Source of the DNA: Actinomadura sp. KC216
GTDB lineage: Bacteria; Actinomycetota; Actinomycetes; Streptosporangiales; Streptosporangiaceae
DNA length: 64,000 nt
Assembly (NCBI RefSeq): GCF_004348535.1
Contig: NZ_SMJX01000007.1
Coordinates: forward strand, 1 to 64,000
Reading direction: 5' to 3'
Below the pieces are notes generated by a model. It was not told the origin of the DNA, searched no databases, and saw nothing but the letters and a program-made list of their open reading frames with translations. Shown here piece after piece: positions 18,944 to 28,366 of the stretch; position 1 is the stretch's first letter; each line of letters begins with the position of its first letter. A program made the position numbers and the translations under genes.

Positions 18944-19951
18944 TCACCTCCGGTTCTCGGTCATCGCGAGATACGCCGATTCGAGCGCGCTGCCGGCGGG
19001 CGCGAGGCCGGTCACGGGGACGCCCGCGCCGACCAGCTCGGCCAGCAGGGCGGCGGCCTCGGCCTCGGTGAGCGGGCCGACCTCGGCACCGCCCGGCAGG
19101 TCGGCGGCGGGTTCGAGGCCCTCGCGCCCGTCGAGGACGCGGGCGAGGGTCGCGGCCAGCAGCGCGGGGTCGAGCGACCGGAGCCGCCACCGGACGCGGG
19201 CCTCCACGCCGCTGAGGTCGGCCATGGCGTGGTCGCCGGCCGTCCGCCCGTTGTCGACCAGCACGACCCGGTCGGCGATCTCCTCCAGCTCGCTGAGGAT
19301 GTGGCTCGACACCAGGATCGCGACGCCGTCCGCGGCCAGCGACCGCAGCAGGTCGCGCAGCTCGATCCGGGAGCGGGGGTCGAGGCCGGAGGCGGGCTCG
19401 TCCAGCAGCAGGACGCGCGGGCGGTGCACCAGCGCGCGGGCCATCCCGAGGCGCTGCTTCTGCCCGCGCGACAGCGCGTGGACGGGCTGCCCGACCCGGT
19501 CCTCCAGGTGGACGAGGCTGAGCAGCGCCCTGACCCGGCGGGGCCGCTCGTGCTTGGGCAGCCCGTAGGCGTCGGCGAAGAACGCCAGGTACTCATCCAC
19601 GGTGAGCTGGTCGTAGACGCCGAACGTGTCCGGCATCCAGCCGAGCGCGTCGCGGGCCGCGGCCGGGTTCTGCCGCACGTCGTGGCCCGCGATCCGCACC
19701 ACGCCGGAGTCGGGCGCCAGCAGGGTCGCGAGGATGAGCAGCAGCGTCGTCTTGCCCGCCCCGTTCGGCCCGACCAGCGCCGTGACCTGCCCGTACGGGA
19801 CGGTGAGGTCGAGCCCGCCGAGGGCCTGCACCGTGCCGAAGCCGCGCGTCACGCCGCGCGCCTCGATCCCGAACTCGCCCTGTCCCTCGTGCTCGTCGAG
19901 GTACCGGCGATCTATGAGGTCGCCGTTCCCGACGCCACCGTGTCCTGCCAC
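18944..19951 (-). CDS. ABC transporter ATP-binding protein
   Basis: 335 residues. Walker A is ALVGPNGAGKTTLLL, the signature is ALSRGQKQRLGMARAL, Walker B is RVLLLDEPASGLDP, and the switch His lies in LVSSHILSEL. A C-terminal extension of about 80 residues (from MADLSGVEARVRWRLRSLDP) follows the ATPase core as in drug and antibiotic exporters. The start is uncertain: a GTG at 19951 gives a 30-residue polar leader, and a later GTG is possible. Partner of the permease directly downstream. Confidence 0.9.
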   Translation of the reverse strand: MAGHGGVGNGDLIDRRYLDEHEGQGEFGIEARGVTRGFGTVQALGGLDLTVPYGQVTALVGPNGAGKTTLLLILATLLAPDSGVVRIAGHDVRQNPAAARDALGWMPDTFGVYDQLTVDEYLAFFADAYGLPKHERPRRVRALLSLVHLEDRVGQPVHALSRGQKQRLGMARALVHRPRVLLLDEPASGLDPRSRIELRDLLRSLAADGVAILVSSHILSELEEIADRVVLVDNGRTAGDHAMADLSGVEARVRWRLRSLDPALLAATLARVLDGREGLEPAADLPGGAEVGPLTEAEAAALLAELVGAGVPVTGLAPAGSALESAYLAMTENRR

Positions 19952-20029
19952 CCGTCAGCCTCCCGACCCCGGCCGGTCCCGATCTTCGTGGGACGCGACC
20001 CGGCGGCGGAAGGTTCCGGGCGAACCGCC

Positions 20030-21874
20030 CTATTCGACGGTGACGGACTTGGCGAGGTTGCGCGGCTGGTCGACGTCGTGGCCCTTCGCGGTGGCCAGCT
20101 CGCACGCGAACACCTGCAGCGGGACGGTCGTCACCAGCGGCTGCAGCAGCGTCGGGACGGCCGGGACGCCGATCAGCGTGTCCGCGTACGGGACGACCGA
20201 CTCGTCGCCGTCCTCGGCGATCACGATCGTCCGGGCGCCGCGGGCCCGGATCTCCTGGATGTTCGAGACGATCTTGTCGTGCAGCACGTCCCGCGCCCGC
20301 GGCGGCACGATCACCACGACCGGCAGCCCTTCCTCGATCAGCGCGATCGGGCCGTGCTTCAGCTCACCGGCGGCGAAGCCCTCCGCGTGCATGTACGCGA
20401 GTTCCTTGAGCTTCAGCGCGCCCTCCAGCGCGACCGGGAAGCCGACGTGGCGGCCGAGGAACAGCACGCACCGCTCGCCCGCCAGCGACCTGGCCAGCTC
20501 CCGGACGGGCTCCATCGTCTCCAGCACCTTCGCGACCTTCTCCGGCATCCGCTCAAGGAGCTGCACCATCGCGAAGACCTCGTCGCCCCACTTGGTGCCG
20601 CGCGTCTGCGCGATGTAGAGGGCGATGAGGTACACGGCGACGAGCTGCGTCAGGAACGCCTTCGTGGACGCGACCGCGATCTCCGGCCCGGCGTGCGTGT
20701 AGAGGACGCCGTCGCACTCGCGCGGCAGCGTCGACCCGTTGACGTTGCAGATGCCGAGCAGCTTCGCCTTCTGCTCGCGGGCGTGCCGGACGGCCATCAG
20801 CGCGTCCATCGTCTCGCCCGACTGGGAGATCGCGATGACCAGCGTCGACGGGGACAGGATCGGGTCGCGGTAGCGGAACTCGCTGGCCAGCTCCACCTCG
20901 CACGGCAGCCCGGCCCAGTGCTCGATCGCGTACTTGGCGATCAGCCCGGCGTGGTAGGACGTCCCGCAGGCCACGATGATGATCTTGTCGACCTCGCGGA
21001 GCTCGCGGTCGGGGATGCGCATCTCGTCCAGGCGGAGGCGGCCGTCCGCGCCGATCCGGCCGAGCAGGGTGTCGGCGACCGCGCGCGGCTGCTCGGCGAT
21101 CTCCTTGAGCATGAAGTAGTCGTAGCCGCCCTTCTCCGCGGCGGACACGTCCCAGTCGACGTGGTACTCCTGCACTTCGGCGGGACGGCCCTCGAAGTCG
21201 GTGATCGTCACGCCGCCGGCGCGCAGCTCGACGACCTGGTCCTGGCCGAGCTCGATCGCGTCGCGGGTGTGCGCGATGAACGCGGCGACGTCGCTGGCGA
21301 GGAAGTTCTCGCCCGCGCCGACCCCGACGACCAGCGGGGAGTTGCGGCGCGCGCCGACGACCAGGTCGGGGTCGCCGGTGTGCACCGCGACCAGGGTGAA
21401 CGCGCCGTCCAGCCGGCGGCAGACGCGGCGCATCGCGTCAGCGAGGCCGCCGCCCGCCTTCAGCTCGTCCTCCAGCAGGTGCGCGACCGCCTCGGTGTCG
21501 GTGTCGGACGCCAGCCCGTGCCCGGCCTCCTCCAGCTCCGCGCGCAGCTCCGCGAAGTTCTCGATGATCCCGTTGTGGATCACCGCGAGGGAGCCGGTGC
21601 AGTCGACGTGCGGGTGCGCGTTGCGGTCGTTCGGCGGGCCGTGCGTCGCCCACCGGGTGTGCCCCATCCCGAGCGTCCCGGCGGGCGGCGGCTCCTCGTC
21701 CAGCGCGCCCCGCAGGTTCGCGAGCTTGCCCGCGCGCTTCGCCGTCGCCAGCTTCCCGTCGGCCAGCACGGCCACCCCGGCCGAGTCGTAGCCGCGGTAC
21801 TCCAGCCGCGCCAGGCCCTCCACGACCACGTCGAGCGCTGGCCGGCCGCCTACGTACCCCACGATTCCGCACAT
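20030..21874 (-). CDS. glmS: Glutamine--fructose-6-phosphate aminotransferase (isomerizing)
   Basis: 614 residues. It makes glucosamine-6-phosphate, the first step to UDP-GlcNAc and peptidoglycan. The N-terminal nucleophile is Cys2 (MCGIVGYVGG), with GHTRWATHG and HNGIIENFAELR in the glutaminase domain; two SIS domains follow (ACGTSYHAGLIAKYAIE, ISQSGETMDAL), and the ending DQPRNLAKSVTVE is universal. There is no ribosome site; a TAGAGT box ends six bases before the ATG, so the mRNA may be leaderless. This also rules out a glmS ribozyme directly upstream. Divergent from coaA. Confidence 0.97.
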   Translation of the reverse strand: MCGIVGYVGGRPALDVVVEGLARLEYRGYDSAGVAVLADGKLATAKRAGKLANLRGALDEEPPPAGTLGMGHTRWATHGPPNDRNAHPHVDCTGSLAVIHNGIIENFAELRAELEEAGHGLASDTDTEAVAHLLEDELKAGGGLADAMRRVCRRLDGAFTLVAVHTGDPDLVVGARRNSPLVVGVGAGENFLASDVAAFIAHTRDAIELGQDQVVELRAGGVTITDFEGRPAEVQEYHVDWDVSAAEKGGYDYFMLKEIAEQPRAVADTLLGRIGADGRLRLDEMRIPDRELREVDKIIIVACGTSYHAGLIAKYAIEHWAGLPCEVELASEFRYRDPILSPSTLVIAISQSGETMDALMAVRHAREQKAKLLGICNVNGSTLPRECDGVLYTHAGPEIAVASTKAFLTQLVAVYLIALYIAQTRGTKWGDEVFAMVQLLERMPEKVAKVLETMEPVRELARSLAGERCVLFLGRHVGFPVALEGALKLKELAYMHAEGFAAGELKHGPIALIEEGLPVVVIVPPRARDVLHDKIVSNIQEIRARGARTIVIAEDGDESVVPYADTLIGVPAVPTLLQPLVTTVPLQVFACELATAKGHDVDQPRNLAKSVTVE

Positions 21875-21880
21875 GCGGCA

Positions 21881-21886
21881 ACTCTA
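21881..21886 (-). promoter_or_regulatory. Putative -10 box of a leaderless glmS mRNA
   Basis: TAGAGT on the minus strand ends exactly six bases before the glmS ATG, and no ribosome site is present. The distance fits transcription starting at the A of the start codon. No clear -35 is seen. Confidence 0.45.
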
Positions 21887-21983
21887 TTCGGTGCCCCGAC
21901 CTGGGCCCACAGCAAGTGACGTAGGCGGGTGACGCTAACGTGGACGACCGGTGAAAACGCCGTGACCCGCTCAGCCACCCCGT

Positions 21984-21989
21984 TACTGT
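21984..21989 (+). promoter_or_regulatory. Putative -10 box of a leaderless coaA mRNA
   Basis: TACTGT ends exactly six bases before the coaA ATG, which also lacks a ribosome site. A GTGACC sixteen bases upstream could serve as a weak -35. Confidence 0.5.
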
Positions 21990-21995
21990 TCAGCC

Positions 21996-22937
21996 ATGAC
22001 GACCGGATGGGACAGCGTGCCTAGCCCCTACGTGGAACTTTCCCGGGACGCTTGGCGGGGCCTGCGCGAGAACACGCCGCTGCCCCTCACGCCCGGCGAG
22101 CTGGACGCGTTGCGCGGCCTCAAGGACCCGATCGACATCACCGAGGTCGAGGAGGTGTACCTGCCGCTGTCGCGGTTACTGAACCTGTTCTTCCTTTCGG
22201 ACGGGCGGCTCCGCGACACCGTCAGCGGCTTCCTCGGCGGCGAGGTGCAGCCCACCCCGTTCATCATCGGCGTCGCGGGCAGCGTCGCCGTCGGCAAGTC
22301 CACGACGTCCCGGCTGCTGCGCACGCTCCTCGCCCGCTGGCCCGAGCACCCGACCGTGGAGCTGGTCACCACCGACAGCTTCCTGCACTCCAACGCCGTC
22401 CTGACCGAGCGCGGGATCATGGACCGCAAGGGGTTCCCCGAGTCCTACGACCGGCGCGCCCTCGTCCGGTTCGTCTCGTCGATCAAGTCGGGCGCGGACG
22501 AGGCGTCGATCCCGGTGTACTCGCACCTGGAGTACGACATCGTCCCGGACGCGGTGCAGACCGTCCGGCGGCCCGACATCCTGATCGTCGAGGGGCTGAA
22601 CGTGCTGCAGGCCCCGCCGCCCGGCACGCTCGGCGTGTCCGATTTCTTCGATTTCTCCATCTATGTTGATGCCCGCGTCGAGGACATCCGGCAGTGGTAC
22701 ATCGACCGGCTGTTCGCGCTGCGCCGCACCGCGTTCACCGACCCGCGCTCCTACTTCCACAAGTACGCCAAGGAGCTGGACGAGGACGAGACCGCCGCGT
22801 TCGCCCAGCGCGTCTGGCGGGACGTCAACGAGATCAACCTCGTCTCCAACATCCTCCCGACCCGCGCCCGCGCCACGCTCGTCCTGCACAAGGACCGCGA
22901 GCACGCCGTCCAGCGCGTCCGCCTGCGCCGCATCTGA
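21996..22937 (+). CDS. coaA: Type I pantothenate kinase
   Basis: 313 residues. It phosphorylates pantothenate, the first and controlling step of coenzyme A synthesis. The P-loop is [17 protein letters not shown] (Lys101); further motifs are [26 protein letters not shown] and IVEGLNVLQ, all characteristic of CoaA rather than type III CoaX. Length matches the family. It is divergent from glmS with 121 bases between; both genes appear to start on leaderless mRNAs. Confidence 0.96.
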   Translation: MTTGWDSVPSPYVELSRDAWRGLRENTPLPLTPGELDALRGLKDPIDITEVEEVYLPLSRLLNLFFLSDGRLRDTVSGFLGGEVQPTPFIIGVAGSVAVGKSTTSRLLRTLLARWPEHPTVELVTTDSFLHSNAVLTERGIMDRKGFPESYDRRALVRFVSSIKSGADEASIPVYSHLEYDIVPDAVQTVRRPDILIVEGLNVLQAPPPGTLGVSDFFDFSIYVDARVEDIRQWYIDRLFALRRTAFTDPRSYFHKYAKELDEDETAAFAQRVWRDVNEINLVSNILPTRARATLVLHKDREHAVQRVRLRRI

Positions 22938-23028
22938 CCGAAGCGCTACCCCGGCTTTGCGCTAGCCGCGCGCCCACCGGGAAGCACCGCCTGCGTACGG
23001 GTGATCACGCGGAGTCGGAAGGGGCGGC

Positions 23029-24228
23029 ATGGGAGGGCGAGGCGAAGACGAGGATCCACGGGCGAGCCTGGAGGGTGAGAAGGCCAAGCACCTGGAGGCT
23101 GAGCTCACCGACGACCGGTTCCAGGAGGAGCTGCGCCGCACGCACCGGCTCGGCCTGCCACCGGCGGACTCCATCGAGGACAAGGCGCTGGCGTCCACCT
23201 TCCAGCGCGGCGAGCTGCCGCACTTCTCCGGCATCAACACGTTCCTGAAGGCGCCGTTCCTGGAGGACGTCACCAAGGTCGGCGAGCACGAGGTCGCCGT
23301 GGTCGGCGCGCCGCTCGACACCGGCACCACCTACCGTCCCGGACCGCGGTTCGGCCCCGAGGGGATGCGGCGGATCTCCTCGCTGTACTCGCCGTACTAC
23401 TTCGAGAAGGGCATCGACCTGCGCGAGCAGCTCGACATGGTGGACGTCGGCGACATCTTCATCACCCCCGCCAACATCGAGAAGGCGTTCGACCAGATCA
23501 CCAAGGGCCTGGAGCACCTGGTGGCGCACGGGACGTTCCCGGTGGTGCTCGGCGGCGACCACTCGATCGGGTTCCCGACCGCCAGGGGCGTGATGAACGC
23601 CTTCGGCAAGAAGATCGGCGTCATCCACTTCGACCGGCACCTCGACACCCAGAAGCGCGACCTCGACGAGCGCATGCACACCACGCCCTGGTACTGGGCC
23701 GCGCACGAGCACCACTTCGACCTGGGCAACCTCGTGCAGATCGGGATCGGCGGGTGGCAGGTCCCGCGGCCCGGCGTCGCGCCCGCGCGCGAGGGCGGCT
23801 CGCTGGTGATGACCGCGGAGGACGTCGAGCGGCTCGGCGTGGAGAAGACCGCCGACCTCGCGCTGGAGGTCGCCTGGAGCGGCGGCGCCGAAGGCGTGTA
23901 CCTGTCGTTCGACATCGACGCCGTCGACCCGGGGTTCGCGCCCGGCACGGGATGGCCGGAGCCCGGCGGGCTCTACCCGCGCGAGGTGCTGAAGCTCGTC
24001 CGCCGGTTCGCCGCCGAGGGGCTGCTCGGCATGGAGATCGTCGAGGTCTCGCCGCCCTATGACCAGTCGGACGTGACGAGCCTGCTCGGCGTGCGGCTGA
24101 TCTGCGAGGTGCTGGCGTCGTCGGTGGCGGCGGGCAGGCTCGGCCGGGACCGCGGCGGCACACCGCAGACCGCCCGCGCCCGCGAGATCGAGGAGCGGCG
24201 GGCCGCGGCGCAGGGCCGCGACGGCTGA
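23029..24228 (+). CDS. Ureohydrolase of the arginase/agmatinase family, guanidine-hydrolase-like
   Basis: 399 residues, longer than typical agmatinases (about 300) because of an N-terminal extension of some 80 residues. Metal ligands are all present: His178 in GGDHSIG, Asp202/His204/Asp206 in HFDRHLDTQ and Asp295/Asp297 in SFDIDAVDPGF. The usual DAHxD is changed to DRHLD. The stretch DERMHTTPWYW, the QIGIGGWQVPR motif and the N-terminal extension recall the nickel-dependent guanidine hydrolases (GdmH, Synechocystis Sll1077) more than agmatinases. That is a judgement from memory, not an alignment. Its stop overlaps the next gene (TGATG). Confidence 0.88.
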   Translation: MGGRGEDEDPRASLEGEKAKHLEAELTDDRFQEELRRTHRLGLPPADSIEDKALASTFQRGELPHFSGINTFLKAPFLEDVTKVGEHEVAVVGAPLDTGTTYRPGPRFGPEGMRRISSLYSPYYFEKGIDLREQLDMVDVGDIFITPANIEKAFDQITKGLEHLVAHGTFPVVLGGDHSIGFPTARGVMNAFGKKIGVIHFDRHLDTQKRDLDERMHTTPWYWAAHEHHFDLGNLVQIGIGGWQVPRPGVAPAREGGSLVMTAEDVERLGVEKTADLALEVAWSGGAEGVYLSFDIDAVDPGFAPGTGWPEPGGLYPREVLKLVRRFAAEGLLGMEIVEVSPPYDQSDVTSLLGVRLICEVLASSVAAGRLGRDRGGTPQTARAREIEERRAAAQGRDG

Positions 24229-25277
24229 TGCTCGGTGCCGTCGTCGCGGCACTCGGGATGTGCGCCGACGGGATCGGCGAGGGGCTGTACGCCGTCCGGC
24301 ACGGCTACCGGGGCCGGGCCGCCGCGATCGGCTTCGCGATCGCGGCCGTGCTCGGCGCCCTGACCCGGGTCGTCACCCCGATGAACTTCACCGCCGAGTC
24401 CGTCGCGGTCGCGACGCAGGCGGCGAAGGAGCGCCCGCAGATCTTCTACATCGTGCTGCTGGCGTCCGTGCCCACGGTCGTGCTCGGCGCCACCGGCCTG
24501 TACGAGCCGCTGATCGGCCTGTTCGACCCGGGCGTGGTGGCGGGCGCGGTCGCGGGCGTCGGCGTCCTGCTGGCCTCGGTCGGGTTCGGCTACATCCGCG
24601 ACCGCAGGGTGGCGGGCGGGATGTCCACGGTGTTCGGGGTGGCGGCGTTCCTGCTCACCGAGGACCTGACCGTCACGGTCGTCGCGTCCATCGCCAGCGG
24701 ATCCCTCGCCGCGCACTTCCTCGGCGCCCGGTTCGGCGAGGAGCCGGACGAGGAGGCGCCGGACGCGGAACGCCCGAGCCTGATCCCGGTCCGGTGGCGG
24801 GACATGATCGCGCGTCCGGTGCTCATCGGCGCGCTGTCGCTGTTCGCGCTGCGCCTCGGCACGGTCGTGTCGTACGAGACCGTCAACGGCGAGCTGGCGC
24901 CCGGCACGGAACCCGACCTGAACGGCGCGTTCCTGGTCAACGGGGCGGCGAGCCTGGCGAGCGCCCTGTTCGGCGGCCCGCCGCTCGACCCGACCCCCTC
25001 GCCGACGGCCGAGACGGCGATGCCCGTCGCGTCCATGGTGATCTTCGCCGCGGTGATGGCGGTGCTCGCCGGGGCGGGCCTCGTGGAGCGGGTGGGCCGC
25101 TGGGTGCCGCTGGAGTCCGTCGCCGGGTTCCTCATCGTCGTCGGCGCGTTCGTGGTGCTGCCCGAGAACGTCGGCGACGTCGAGGACCTCCCGGACGGCG
25201 TCGCGCTGACCGTCACCGCGTTCACCAACCCGTTCTACGGCATCGTCGCGGGAGAGCTGGTCCAGCTACTTCACTAA
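24228..25277 (+). CDS. Multipass membrane transporter, NCS2-like, coupled to the ureohydrolase
   Basis: 349 residues, strongly hydrophobic, with about ten predicted membrane segments (for example IFYIVLLASVPTVVLGATGL, MVIFAAVMAVLAGAGLV, VAGFLIVVGAFVVLP). The motif LASALFGGPPLDPTPSPTAETA resembles the substrate-binding region of AzgA-like members of the NCS2 nucleobase permeases, but the protein is shorter than that family's 430 or more residues. The start ATG at 24228 shares a base with the ureohydrolase stop, so the two are translated together; import of the hydrolase substrate is the natural inference. Its stop overlaps that of the opposite-strand gene. Confidence 0.75.
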   Translation: MLGAVVAALGMCADGIGEGLYAVRHGYRGRAAAIGFAIAAVLGALTRVVTPMNFTAESVAVATQAAKERPQIFYIVLLASVPTVVLGATGLYEPLIGLFDPGVVAGAVAGVGVLLASVGFGYIRDRRVAGGMSTVFGVAAFLLTEDLTVTVVASIASGSLAAHFLGARFGEEPDEEAPDAERPSLIPVRWRDMIARPVLIGALSLFALRLGTVVSYETVNGELAPGTEPDLNGAFLVNGAASLASALFGGPPLDPTPSPTAETAMPVASMVIFAAVMAVLAGAGLVERVGRWVPLESVAGFLIVVGAFVVLPENVGDVEDLPDGVALTVTAFTNPFYGIVAGELVQLLH

Positions 25278-26650
25278 CGGCGGTCCCAGGGGCCGGTGAT
25301 CGCGAAGGTCGTGCCGGGCTCGTAGACGTTGACGAACATCGTCGTGCGACGGTCCCGGGCGAACGTGACGCCTGCGAACTCGCCCCATTCGGGCTTGCCG
25401 TCCGTGCCGATGTTCTGCCTGTTCCGCGCCAACGGATACACCCTGCGCCGCCGGGTCACGCCGTAGACGTGCTGGGCGCCGCCGCCGTCCTCGCAGACCA
25501 TCAGGCCGCCCTGCGGGGCGAGGCAGATGTTGTCGGGCGAATCGCCCGGCGCCTCCACGTCGGTGTCCGGGCCGAACACGATCACCAGGGCGAGGCGGCG
25601 GCGGGACGGCTCGTACGACCACACCTGCCCGAAATGGTCGGCGCCCGACCCCTCCTTCGTGCGGGCGTAGCTCGAAACGAAATAGACGCGGTCGCCGCCC
25701 CAGTAGCAGCCCTCCAGCTTCTGCGCGTGCGTGATGCCGCCCGTCCCGAAGTCCTGGAAACGGATGGGCGTCTCCCGGGCGAGCGGATCGGGCACCGCCA
25801 CCCACTCGACACGGTCGAACACCGTGCCGGGCTTCTGCACGACCGACAGGTCGGGAACGCCGGGGACGCGCAGCGCCTCAAGCCGTCCCCCGGCCCGCAG
25901 GCTCCCGGCGCCGCCCTTCGGCTTCACCGGCAGGAACCGGTAGAACAGCCCGAACGGCTTGTCGAACGCGTCCTCGGTCTCGTACACGGCGCCGTCGCGG
26001 GGATCGACGGCGACCGCCTCGTGCTGGAAGCGCCCCATCGCGGCCAGCGGCTCCGGAACGGTCCGGTCCGGCCGGTACGGGTCGACCTCGAAGACGAACC
26101 CGTGGTCCTTGGTGTAGCCGTCGGTGCCCGCCCTGTCCTCGGTCTCCTCGCAGGTCAGCCAGGTGTGCCACGGTGTGGGGCCGCCCGCGCAGTTCACCGC
26201 CGTCCCGGCGATGGCGACGCGTTCGGTGCGCACCCGCCCGGCGCCATCGACCTCCAGCGCCGTGCAGCCGCCGAGGCCCTCGGGATCGTAGGTGAGGCCC
26301 TCGACCGGCGGGACCCGGTGCTCGGCGTCCCGCCGGTTCTCGTGGTTGCGGACCAGCCACGTCCCGCCGCCGGACCCGGGGAACGTCGACATGCCGTCGG
26401 CGTGGCTCGGCACCGGGCCCTCCCCCGACCGCAGCGGCTCCCCCTCCCGGGACAGGACGCGGTACTCGAAGCCGCTCGGCAGGTCCAGCACGCCCTTCGG
26501 GTCGGGCACCAGGGGCCCGTACCCGTCGCGGCCGCCGATCGGCTCGGCGTCCGCGCCCCCCGCGAACAGCTGCTCGACGGCGCCGCTGAAGGCGATCCCC
26601 GCCCCCAGTGCGCCCGTCCCGGCCAGGAGCCGGCGGCGCGAGACTGCCAT
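25274..26650 (-). CDS. Tat-exported DUF839 (PhoX-like) protein
   Basis: 458 residues. The N-terminus AVSRRRLLAGTGALGAG is a twin-arginine signal with a hydrophobic core to about residue 30, so the folded protein leaves the cytoplasm. The rest matches DUF839, the PhoX-type beta-propeller: LVRNHENR, LTCEETEDRAG, GRFQHEAVAVDPRDGAVYETED, DSPDNICLAPQGGLMVCED and WGEFAGVTFARD. PhoX enzymes are calcium- and iron-dependent phosphatases, but many actinobacterial members are untested. A GGGAGG site precedes ATG 26650. It is convergent with the permease gene; the two stop codons overlap (25274-25277), leaving no room for a terminator. Confidence 0.9.
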   Translation of the reverse strand: MAVSRRRLLAGTGALGAGIAFSGAVEQLFAGGADAEPIGGRDGYGPLVPDPKGVLDLPSGFEYRVLSREGEPLRSGEGPVPSHADGMSTFPGSGGGTWLVRNHENRRDAEHRVPPVEGLTYDPEGLGGCTALEVDGAGRVRTERVAIAGTAVNCAGGPTPWHTWLTCEETEDRAGTDGYTKDHGFVFEVDPYRPDRTVPEPLAAMGRFQHEAVAVDPRDGAVYETEDAFDKPFGLFYRFLPVKPKGGAGSLRAGGRLEALRVPGVPDLSVVQKPGTVFDRVEWVAVPDPLARETPIRFQDFGTGGITHAQKLEGCYWGGDRVYFVSSYARTKEGSGADHFGQVWSYEPSRRRLALVIVFGPDTDVEAPGDSPDNICLAPQGGLMVCEDGGGAQHVYGVTRRRRVYPLARNRQNIGTDGKPEWGEFAGVTFARDRRTTMFVNVYEPGTTFAITGPWDRR

Positions 26651-26741
26651 GGGCGCACCTCCCTGCTGGACGATCCAACCCCTCCAGCCCGTTGTAACAC
26701 GCCCGGGCCGGAGCGGGGCCGCAGGGGCGGAGCGCGCGCCG

Positions 26742-27458
26742 TCAGTCGGCGCTGGCGACCGTGAGGGTGCGGAGGTTGAACGCCGCCAGGAACGTCGCCA
26801 CGACCGTGACCGCCGCCAGCAGCGAGATCGCCACCCCCAGGTTGACCGTCGACTCGACCGGCGACGCGCCGGTGAGCGCGTCGGTGACCGACAGGGACCA
26901 CTGCTGGATGGACGCCGACTTGGCGCCCGGCGCGAAGCTGCCGAGCAGCGACTCCCACACCAGCGCGTACAGCAGCCCGATCGTGGCGGCGTTGCGGCTG
27001 GCGACACCCAGCGCGACGAACACCGCGCTGTAGGCGACGCCGCCGACCAGGACGCCGATCGTGAACGCGAGCGTCACCTCCGCGGTCATGCCGATCAGCA
27101 CCAGCCCCGCGAGCAGCGTCGGCACGACCGCGAACACCGTCACCAGGATGATCGCGACGGCCAGCTTGGTCAGCACGATCACCTCCCGCGGGATCGGCTT
27201 GGTCAGCACGTACATGATCTGGCCGTCGTCGATCTCCGGCCCGATCACGCCGGTGCCGGCGATCAGCGCGAGCAGCGGCAGCAGGGTCGCGAGGCCGAAC
27301 TGCTGCAGGACGCCGGAGGAGACGTCCAGGTCGTTGTTGCCGGTCGCGCGGAGGATGGCCGCCAGGACGAGCAGGATCAGCGGCAGTCCCAGCAGGAGCA
27401 GCGCACGCTTGCGGCCGAGCATCGACCGGAACGTGATCATCGCGATCGTGGAGTTCAT
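26742..27458 (-). CDS. ABC-2 type permease, second unit
   Basis: 238 residues with six membrane helices (ALLLLGLPLILLVLAAILRA, LATLLPLLALIAGTGVIGP, and four more). GPEIDDGQIMYVLTKPIPREVIVLTKL is the typical cytoplasmic helix of ABC-2 permeases. I start at ATG 27458, which overlaps the stop of the ATPase gene upstream (ATGA). Last gene of a four-gene operon holding two exporter units. Confidence 0.9.
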   Translation of the reverse strand: MNSTIAMITFRSMLGRKRALLLLGLPLILLVLAAILRATGNNDLDVSSGVLQQFGLATLLPLLALIAGTGVIGPEIDDGQIMYVLTKPIPREVIVLTKLAVAIILVTVFAVVPTLLAGLVLIGMTAEVTLAFTIGVLVGGVAYSAVFVALGVASRNAATIGLLYALVWESLLGSFAPGAKSASIQQWSLSVTDALTGASPVESTVNLGVAISLLAAVTVVATFLAAFNLRTLTVASAD

Positions 27459-28366
27459 CGGGCCACCAGGTAGGAGAAGACGCTTTCCAGGGACTCGTCC
27501 GCCGGGGAGACCTCCCAGAGCCGCACGTCGGCGTCCCGCGAGACCTGCGGCAGCAGCCAGGTGAAGCGCTGGAAGTCGACGGCCTCGATCTGCAGGCCCT
27601 TCTCGGTGAGCTGGACGCTGCGGGCCGAACCGTCCGCGATGAGCGCGGCGGCGAGCCGCCGGTCGTCGGACGAGCGGACGAGGAAGATGTGCGGCCGGTC
27701 GGTCATCAGCCGCCGGATCTTGCGGAAGTCGCCGGACGCGGCATGCCGCCCCGCGACGATCACCTCGATATGGGTCGCGAGCCGCTCGACCTCCTCCAGG
27801 ATGTGCGACGAGAACAGGATCGTGCGGCCCTCGTCGGCCATCCGGCGGATGAGGTCCATCAGCTGGAGCCGCTGCCGCGGGTCCATGCCGTTGAACGGCT
27901 CGTCCAGCAGCAGGACGGGCGGGTCGTGCACCAGCGCGGACGCCATCTTGATGCGCTGCTTCATGCCCTTGGAGTAGTTGCCGATCTGCCGGGCGGCGGC
28001 GTACTCCATCTCGACGAGGCCGATGGCGCGGCGCGCGGCGGCGGCCGGGTCGGGCAGCTTGTGGAGCTTCGCCATCGCGACGATGAACTGCTCGCCGGTG
28101 AGGAAGTCGTACGCCGACTCCCGCTCCGGGACGAGGCCGAGATGGCGGTAGACGTCGGGGTTCCGCCACAGGGGCGTCCCGTCCAGGGTGACGGACCCGG
28201 ACGACGCCTGGAGGAACCCGCCCATCATGTGGATGAGCGTCGACTTCCCGGCGCCGTTCGGCCCGAGGAGCCCGGTCACGCCCGGCCCGACCTTCATCGA
28301 CACGCCGTTGACGGCGACGACGTTGCCGTACCAGCGCGACACCTTGTCGAGGATCAGCTCACTCAT
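27455..28366 (-). CDS. ABC transporter ATPase, second unit
   Basis: 303 residues from ATG 28366. Walker A GLLGPNGAGKSTLIHMM, signature NYSKGMKQRIKMASAL (a YSKGM form instead of LSGGQ), Walker B PVLLLDEPFNGMDP, switch His in LFSSHILEEV. A C-terminal domain of about 90 residues follows. It overlaps by four bases both the permease gene upstream and the one downstream, so translation is coupled throughout. Confidence 0.93.
   Translation of the reverse strand: MSELILDKVSRWYGNVVAVNGVSMKVGPGVTGLLGPNGAGKSTLIHMMGGFLQASSGSVTLDGTPLWRNPDVYRHLGLVPERESAYDFLTGEQFIVAMAKLHKLPDPAAAARRAIGLVEMEYAAARQIGNYSKGMKQRIKMASALVHDPPVLLLDEPFNGMDPRQRLQLMDLIRRMADEGRTILFSSHILEEVERLATHIEVIVAGRHAASGDFRKIRRLMTDRPHIFLVRSSDDRRLAAALIADGSARSVQLTEKGLQIEAVDFQRFTWLLPQVSRDADVRLWEVSPADESLESVFSYLVAR

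Noticed and set aside
21875-21995. glmS ribozyme or riboswitch upstream of glmS
   Set aside because: The space to coaA is only 121 bases, no such fold is seen, and a -10-like box directly precedes the ATG.
22938-23028. Guanidine-sensing ykkC riboswitch before the ureohydrolase
   Set aside because: The gap is 91 bases and lacks the conserved ACGR-type loops of the class; I cannot see its fold.
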